Positions 59,464 to 64,000 of a DNA stretch of 64,000 bases are shown piece by piece; position 1 is the first letter of the stretch, and each line of letters begins with the position of its first letter. This DNA is from Streptomyces shenzhenensis (GTDB taxonomy: Bacteria; Actinomycetota; Actinomycetes; Streptomycetales; Streptomycetaceae). A program made the position numbers and the translations under genes. Location of the stretch: assembly GCF_021462265.1 (NCBI RefSeq), contig NZ_JAJONF010000004.1, positions 62,001-126,000 on the forward strand, in the 5' to 3' direction. The notes beneath the pieces were generated by a model. The model was not told the origin of the DNA and searched no databases. It saw nothing but the letters and a program-made list of their open reading frames with translations.

Positions 59464-60708
59464 TCAGTGTGCCTTGGCGGATTCGTGGAAACGGTCCCCC
59501 AGATCACCGATGTGCGAGGGCATCGTGAATGCCTTCGGTGCGATCTTGATAGCTGAGTCGATGCCTCGGCCCAGTACGCTCATGGAGTCGATCTTCTTCA
59601 GGCCCGGGATACCACGTGTTCCGAGCCACTGTCCGTTACGGATGTTGTTCTCGGCAACAAGACTCATCCGGTTCATGATGCCCTCGGCCTTGATGACCCC
59701 TCCGGTCTTGGTGCCCCACAGACCGACCGTCTTGCCGAATACCTTGAAGCTCTTGGCGCCGGTGACCTTGTCGCCCACACCGATGATGTTCCGGCCGGTG
59801 GTCCCCAGCCCGTCGAAGCCCCGGCCGAGTTTGCCCGCGCGGGCCACAGCCGTGGCCTCGTCGGCGACCTTGACACCCTTACTGAAGGCGCCGATACCTG
59901 GGATTGCCCCCAGCGCGTCAAGTCCGATGCTCATCCAGCCGACGTCCGCGCCTGCTGCCTTCGCCACAAGGTGAGTGGCAAGTGCCAGTCCGCTGCTGAC
60001 CACGGCTGCGACCGCGAAGATGGCACCGAGCGGCTCGAACGGCGCGGTGATGATCGCCAGCACGGTCAGGATGCCGCTCAGGTCACCCAGCAGGTCGCCG
60101 ACCAGTTTGATCAGGTCGGCGTGACCCTTGATCCAGTCGCCGGTGGCGTCCCAGGTGTTCTCGATTCCCTTGCCGAGCTTGTCCCAGAAGCCGGGCTCGT
60201 CGGGAGCGATGTCACCGGCCTTGTCCAGTTCCTTGCTGACCTGACGGGCAGCCGCCCGGTAGTCCGCCTCCAGTTCGTGGACCTTCTGGATGACGCCGTC
60301 AACGGCGCTGGAGGCCCTGGCGAGTTCGTCGCTGCCTTTGCCGTCCGTCTTTCCCTCGGCTTTGGCTTTCGCGTCGAGCTTGTCCCCGGCGCTCTTCTCC
60401 AGCCGGTCGGCACGGTCCTGGAAGTCCTGGAGGTCGTCGGCCCAGCGGTGGAGGGCGCGCGACGCCTTGTCGAAGGAGTCGTGACTCTTGCGGATGAGTG
60501 GCGTGACGTCCTTGTCGATGTAGTCGGTGAACGCGATCGCGGTCTTGCCCTTCCAGGCCCCGCACTCGATACGCTCCAGCTCTCCGAGCGCCGTGCCCAG
60601 CTCGCCGGCGAGCTGGCCGAGCTGCTTGGCGAGGTCCCGGGTGTCCTCCACGCTGCCCGGAGTCGGATCCCAGCCTATGTGGGGGAAGGCAGGCCGCTGC
60701 CCAGCCAC
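59464..60708 (-). CDS. Large WXG-headed T7SS partner/effector-like protein, pair 2
   Basis: The 414-residue paralogue of the pair 1 and pair 3 large proteins starts HIGWDPTPGSVEDTRDLAKQ. A WXG-like turn (CGAWKGKTAIAF), a coiled coil, and a hydrophobic block near 199-252 (LSGILTVLAIITAPFEPLG, IFAVAAVVSSGLALATHLVA) follow. A Gly-rich region (IGLDALGAIPGIGAFSKGVK) then leads to a basic end without the Pro/Ser tail of pair 1. The GTG start is 1 bp after the small partner's stop, so translation is coupled. No enzymatic or toxin domain is recognised; the C-terminal 150 residues are the candidate effector part. Confidence 0.8.
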   Translation of the reverse strand: MAGQRPAFPHIGWDPTPGSVEDTRDLAKQLGQLAGELGTALGELERIECGAWKGKTAIAFTDYIDKDVTPLIRKSHDSFDKASRALHRWADDLQDFQDRADRLEKSAGDKLDAKAKAEGKTDGKGSDELARASSAVDGVIQKVHELEADYRAAARQVSKELDKAGDIAPDEPGFWDKLGKGIENTWDATGDWIKGHADLIKLVGDLLGDLSGILTVLAIITAPFEPLGAIFAVAAVVSSGLALATHLVAKAAGADVGWMSIGLDALGAIPGIGAFSKGVKVADEATAVARAGKLGRGFDGLGTTGRNIIGVGDKVTGAKSFKVFGKTVGLWGTKTGGVIKAEGIMNRMSLVAENNIRNGQWLGTRGIPGLKKIDSMSVLGRGIDSAIKIAPKAFTMPSHIGDLGDRFHESAKAH

Positions 60709-60709
60709 G

Positions 60710-61012
60710 TCACTTGCCTTTCTGCTTCGGAGCCTTGAGCGACTCGGCCAGGTCCAGGTCGAGCTTGCCGAAGCTCTCCCCGATCTTGTTGATCATCTTC
60801 ACGGCACCCTGGGTGTGCTTGCCGAGCTGCTTGATGCCGTAGCCCCAGTCGTCGGCGAAGTCCTGCACGTCTTCAATGAGTTGCTTCTCGCCCACGGCAG
60901 AGGCGTCCGCGCTGCGGAGCGTGCGGCGGGTGGTCTCCATGCGGTCGCTGATGGACGAGAAGGTCTTCTTCAGGTCCTGGAAGATCGTGTCTTCGAGGCG
61001 TAGGTCACTCAT
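60710..61012 (-). CDS. WXG100-like protein, pair 2 small partner
   Basis: Exactly 100 residues: MSDLRLEDTIFQDLKKTFSS, ISDRMETTRRTLRSADASAVG, a central region with FADDWGYGIKQLGKHTQG (Trp-x-x-Gly close to WXG), and a Lys-rich end. It is a helical hairpin without a signal peptide. It shares the FADDW segment with the pair 3 small protein. It lies between the secreted 345-residue protein gene and its large partner, with 1 bp to the latter. Confidence 0.83.
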   Translation of the reverse strand: MSDLRLEDTIFQDLKKTFSSISDRMETTRRTLRSADASAVGEKQLIEDVQDFADDWGYGIKQLGKHTQGAVKMINKIGESFGKLDLDLAESLKAPKQKGK

Positions 61013-61073
61013 GTCGGATTCCGGTCTCCTGGAGCGGCCCGGAGCCCTGACTCCGCCGGCCGCTCGCGTCTCG

Positions 61074-62111
61074 TCAGCGGTTGACCGCCTGGATTTCCTT
61101 CACGGTCACGTCCTGCTCGTACGTCGACAGGCCGTCGGGGAGGCCGGGCTGTTGGACGGGTCCGTCCGGATTGGCCGAGTCCGTCCACGTGATCTTCCAG
61201 GTGATCGATGCCTTGAAGGCGTAGGTACCGGTGCCGGAGGAGCGGCGGTAGGTGATGTTGCAGGCCGCGTCCTTGCTGTCGACCGTGTAGCCGTTGTCGC
61301 CCTTCACCAGGTCATACGTGCAGGTCTGCGGATCGGCGTCCGCCGTGCCCGCGTCGACCCTGAGGGCCAGGGGAGTCGCGACGGTCGTCGCGGCCATCTC
61401 GACGCCCTTGTAGTTGATGCCGGCCGTTGTCCAGACCCGGTCGAAGTCGCCCTCGAACTTCACCCGGGTAGCCAGGTTCACCTTCAGCTGGTCCGGGCTC
61501 GGGCTGAGTACCACCGGAGGCTTCGGCAACTTCGTCGAGTTGTAGGCGAGTTTCGAGAGGATCTCCGGGGTCAGTTGGTTGGGATCCGCCTTCGGCTGGG
61601 CGGGCGGGACCCAGATCTCCCAGTTGTCCGGGGTCACGGGGCAAGCGTCGGTGTAGTTGTCGTTACGGAACTGCACCTGCCACCAGAGACCTTTGTCGCC
61701 CTTGTGGTAGTCCTCGTCGTCGCGCTTCTTCGCGTAGCTCGCGGCCGGTTTCTGGGCGCCCTTGTACGAGGACTTTATGAAGTCCTCGTACTCGTCCGGC
61801 GTGTACATGGGCTCGTACCAGCAGACGGGGGGCTTCCAGTTGGCGTTTGAAGAGGTGGCCTTCGAGGTGGAGCTGTTTGAGCTGCCAGATCTGCTTTGAC
61901 TGATCTGGATATGGGCGCCGATGGTTCCGGTTCCGGAGCTGCCGCCTGAGCTGGGTTTAGGTGGGGTCGGTTGGACGTCGCCCTCATCACCCCCGTAGGA
62001 GGGGTCTCCCGCATACGCCGGAGCGCCCGCTCCCAGCGCGATGACCAGGCTCACGGCCGCCGCCGTCCGAAAAACGGGACGTGCGGCTCGGACACCTACC
62101 CCCGCACGCAC
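61074..62111 (-). CDS. Secreted T7SS-island protein
   Basis: The 345-residue protein has a Sec signal peptide (FRTAAAVSLVIALGAGAPAYA, cleaved after AYA), then a disordered Ser/Gly region (TPPKPSSGGSSGTGTIG, SRSGSSNSSTSKATSSNAN). The Trp/Tyr-rich extracellular domain that follows includes WKPPVCWYEPMYTPDEYEDF, LWWQVQFRNDNYTDACP and NWEIWVPPAQP. The C-terminal beta domain ends TVKEIQAVNR. Cysteines are spaced for disulphides. No family is recognised. A decayed copy of its C-terminus is present 3.5 kb away. The GTG start overlaps the end of the lipoprotein gene by 16 bp. It may be a wall-side component or a receptor for secreted WXG proteins (inference). Confidence 0.75.
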   Translation of the reverse strand: MRAGVGVRAARPVFRTAAAVSLVIALGAGAPAYAGDPSYGGDEGDVQPTPPKPSSGGSSGTGTIGAHIQISQSRSGSSNSSTSKATSSNANWKPPVCWYEPMYTPDEYEDFIKSSYKGAQKPAASYAKKRDDEDYHKGDKGLWWQVQFRNDNYTDACPVTPDNWEIWVPPAQPKADPNQLTPEILSKLAYNSTKLPKPPVVLSPSPDQLKVNLATRVKFEGDFDRVWTTAGINYKGVEMAATTVATPLALRVDAGTADADPQTCTYDLVKGDNGYTVDSKDAACNITYRRSSGTGTYAFKASITWKITWTDSANPDGPVQQPGLPDGLSTYEQDVTVKEIQAVNR

Positions 62112-62764
62112 GAGGCATCGCCCTTCTTCCAGCTCTGCCGCGTGATCTGCCAGTCACCTGCGGAGTCCTTCGCGACCTGGAGCGTATTGAGGATGAAATC
62201 CTTGTCACTCGGTTTGGTGACCTGCACCTTTTGGGTCTTGATGACCTTGCCGTATCCCTTGCTCTGGTCCTCGCAGTAACGGACTGCCGCTGTCGGACCG
62301 TTGGCCATGTCGGTGACCACGAAGTTGAAGTACCGATAGTGTCCCGTGACGGTCAGCCCTTGCTTCTTGAGCTCCGCAACCCTGCCGATCCAGTAGGTTC
62401 GGGCGTATCCCGCGAAGTAGCGATTCAGGTTGGCGGTCTGTCCGTTCCCCTTGGCGAAAGCCTCTAGCCGGGCTTCGGCGGCGTACGCCAGGTCGCGCAG
62501 CACCGCGTCCTTGGCGGCATCTCCCGTCGACTCCCGGTCGACGGCCACCGTGATGTCCGACGGGAAGTCGAAACTCGGCGCGTTCTTCTCAGCCGAAGTG
62601 GAGGCCGAGCCGGACGGAGATGGAGAGGTGGAGCCTCCCGTCCCGTCGGCCCCCGTGATCTTGTCGTTGTCCTTGGAGCTGTCGTCCCCGCCTCCGCATG
62701 CCGTCAGCAGCAGAACTGCTGTCGCGGTGAGCGCGGCGGCAACGGGCAAGGTGCGGCGCTTCAC
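62096..62764 (-). CDS. Lipoprotein of the T7SS island
   Basis: The 222-residue lipoprotein has the signal and lipobox RTLPVAAALTATAVLLLTACGGG (Cys lipidated), a Ser/Thr/Gly-rich linker, and an SnoaL/NTF2-like domain by pattern (AAEARLEAFAKGNGQ, ARTYWIGRVAELKKQGLTVTG, HYRYFNFVVTDMANGPTAAV, ILNTLQVAKDSAGDWQITRQ). The GTG start has gggag at good spacing; the upstream extension of the frame has no coding character. It heads the minus arm operon and overlaps the secreted protein gene. It probably sits on the outer face of the membrane. Confidence 0.82.
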   Translation of the reverse strand: MKRRTLPVAAALTATAVLLLTACGGGDDSSKDNDKITGADGTGGSTSPSPSGSASTSAEKNAPSFDFPSDITVAVDRESTGDAAKDAVLRDLAYAAEARLEAFAKGNGQTANLNRYFAGYARTYWIGRVAELKKQGLTVTGHYRYFNFVVTDMANGPTAAVRYCEDQSKGYGKVIKTQKVQVTKPSDKDFILNTLQVAKDSAGDWQITRQSWKKGDASCVRG

Positions 62765-63123
62765 TGTGGGCTCCCCCGTGAGAATGGAGTTCGTCAAGAG
62801 TGCAAACGGTATCCGTGGGATCCGGGGTTTCGCCACCGCGAACTTCGCTGTGGAGGTGCCGAATGACGTTATGCGGGACCTTCCTTGGGAAGGTGGCCCA
62901 CTGGTGGCGGTGAGGCGTCTCCGTACCAGGGTCGGCCGCACGGGCATTGTGAAGATTGTGCGGGCATGGCGTGGATGCCGGTGTAACCTGCTGGGCGCCG
63001 CCTCTCCTTTGGCCTCCCTTTGCGGTTCGTTGGTTGTGGCCCCCAAAACCCTCGACACACAGTGACCCTGGCCTCCTGCGTCGCGTGGGGCGGCTGGGTA
63101 GGCAGGTGTTCACGGGGGTAGTG

Positions 63124-63426
63124 ATGGCGGATCACGTCAGGGTGTCCACGAGCGAGTTGCGGGAGATCAGTCGGTCTGTCGCGAAGTTGAAGTCCAACTT
63201 TGAACATGCGAAGGATCTCGTTGACTCCTACGGTTCCGAGATCGGTTCCGGTGATGTGGCCGACGCCCTTGGTGACTTCGCGGACGACTGGAAGAAGAAG
63301 CGCAAGCAGCTCTGTGACGGGCTGGAGTTTCTCGGGAAGACCGCGGGTGAGGCGGCCAAGGCGTACGACGGGGTCGATCAGCATCTCGCGGACGCGCTGC
63401 TCAAGGCGCAGCCGGGGGACAAGTGA
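63124..63426 (+). CDS. WXG100-like protein, pair 3 small partner
   Basis: Exactly 100 residues: MADHVRVSTSELREISRSVA, then KLKSNFEHAKDLVDSYGSEIGSGDVADALGDFADDWKKKRKQL, and a basic C-terminal end. Among the small partners it is closest to those of pairs 1 and 2 (FADDW, GxxxDALGDF and WKKKRKQL segments). The stop overlaps the start of the third large partner by 4 bp (GTGA). It is divergent from the lipoprotein-headed minus arm, so the 360-bp gap between them holds both promoters. Confidence 0.83.
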   Translation: MADHVRVSTSELREISRSVAKLKSNFEHAKDLVDSYGSEIGSGDVADALGDFADDWKKKRKQLCDGLEFLGKTAGEAAKAYDGVDQHLADALLKAQPGDK

Positions 63427-64000
63427 GCGATCACGATTTCTCCGGCGTCGACTGGCAGACGGCCCGGTACGACGACAAGGAGTTCACGCCGGGGGACCCG
63501 TATGAGGTGGCCCGGCTCGGGAAGCGGATCTCCGACACGGCCAAGCTGATCGAGGAGCAGGCCGGGAAGCTGCGCAATCTCGTCGACGGGAACGGGTGGG
63601 ACTCGGACACGGGGAAGGCGTTCGCCGCGAAGACCGGGGACACCGTCAAGCTGCTCGGCCAGTCGCATCAGCGGTACGCGGCGGCGGGCGCGGCGCTCGG
63701 ATCGTCCGTGCCGTACGAGCCCATCGCCGACCAGGTGCGGGAGAACTGGGCGACCGCTCTCAACCACGCCCAGAACCGGGTGCGGGCGGCGCTGAAGAAG
63801 GCCGCCGCCGCCGATGCCGACAGCGGCAACTGCCAGAAGCAGATCGATCAGCATCCGTCCGGTGACGACAACCACCCGGACAAGCAGAAGCTCAAGCGGC
63901 AGAAAGAGGCCTCCGACGGGGAACTCGACGCCGCGAAGCGGGAGCTGCGGGCCGCGCTCGACTACCGGGACACGCAGGCCGGTTACGCCGCCAAGGCGAT
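63423..64000 (+). CDS. Large WXG-headed T7SS partner/effector-like protein, pair 3 (partial)
   Basis: The first 192 residues are in the window; the gene continues past the edge. The N-terminus (FTPGDPYEVARLGKRISDTA, then GWDSDTGKAFAAKTGDTVKLL at the turn) is homologous to the pair 1 and pair 2 large proteins, and a coiled coil (KQKLKRQKEASDGELDAAKRE) follows. The GTG start is fixed by overlap with the small partner. The hydrophobic block and C-terminal domain expected from the paralogues, including any toxin domain, lie outside the window. Confidence 0.8.
   Translation, partial: MSDHDFSGVDWQTARYDDKEFTPGDPYEVARLGKRISDTAKLIEEQAGKLRNLVDGNGWDSDTGKAFAAKTGDTVKLLGQSHQRYAAAGAALGSSVPYEPIADQVRENWATALNHAQNRVRAALKKAAAADADSGNCQKQIDQHPSGDDNHPDKQKLKRQKEASDGELDAAKRELRAALDYRDTQAGYAAKA

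Overview
This 64 kb window is chromosomal DNA of a high-GC actinomycete, almost certainly a Streptomyces. The grounds are strong third-position GC bias, many GTG starts with GGAGG-type ribosome binding sites, frequent 4-bp ATGA/GTGA gene overlaps, eukaryotic-type Ser/Thr kinases, a chaplin-type domain, DUF3515, DUF4229 and AzlCD proteins, and the futalosine menaquinone genes. From memory, the order ubiD-mqnP-ubiX-Lrp-mqnE, then csp, mqnA, kinase and an FtsK/EccC ATPase, resembles the SCO4490-SCO4508 stretch of S. coelicolor. No tRNA, rRNA, CRISPR array or prophage was seen.

Layout. 0-4.1 kb: an SRPBCC protein, then a wrecked STAND/periplasmic-binding-type gene whose Walker A loop is split by a 2.2-kb IS607-like element (serine recombinase plus TnpB). 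4.1-9.7 kb: a pyrimidine/nucleobase module with an Fe(II)/2OG oxygenase overlapping an Fcy1-like cytosine deaminase, a divergent PucR regulator, a CorA-like channel and an NCS1 permease. 9.8-12.2 kb: an azoreductase with a divergent HxlR/YodB-like regulator, and an odd alpha/beta-hydrolase-like protein. 12.4-15.9 kb: a kinase-LamG receptor, a dead IS701-family element inserted at its stop codon with a CTAG target duplication, and a chaplin-domain remnant. 16-23.7 kb: a tautomerase, about 1.1 kb of decayed DNA, a large LuxR ATPase regulator, an esterase, a secreted peptidoglycan-binding-like protein and small envelope proteins. 23.7-29.5 kb: a thioredoxin lipoprotein, then the late and central menaquinone genes (ubiD, mqnP, ubiX, an Lrp regulator, mqnE). 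29.6-43 kb: UdgX, GNAT, DUF4229, TetR, a MaoC/FabG pair divergent from an acyl-CoA synthetase, a P450 coupled to a small basic protein, TetR/NmrA and methyltransferase genes, AzlCD under a likely XRE-cupin regulator, a cold-shock protein, and mqnA at 43.2 kb.

The most distinctive region is 44.1-64.0 kb, a non-canonical type VII secretion (ESX/WXG100) island. A Ser/Thr kinase converges on a 1,526-residue EccC/FtsK ATPase with an FHA-like N-terminus. There follow four WXG100-sized proteins of 100-101 residues. Three of them are paired with a large WXG-headed membrane partner; in two pairs the genes overlap by 4 bp and in the third they are 1 bp apart. Also present are a three-member family of about 190-225-residue proteins, two proteins with a shared DGSW-containing region, two membrane proteins, a secreted protein, a lipoprotein and a PIG-L deacetylase. 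The parts occur as a plus-strand arm and a minus-strand arm. A decayed C-terminal fragment of the secreted protein lies in the minus arm, and a third WXG pair begins at the window edge. No EccB, EccD, EccE or mycosin gene is visible. The island therefore looks like a modular, duplicating ESX-like locus that either uses another locus for its pore or works differently.
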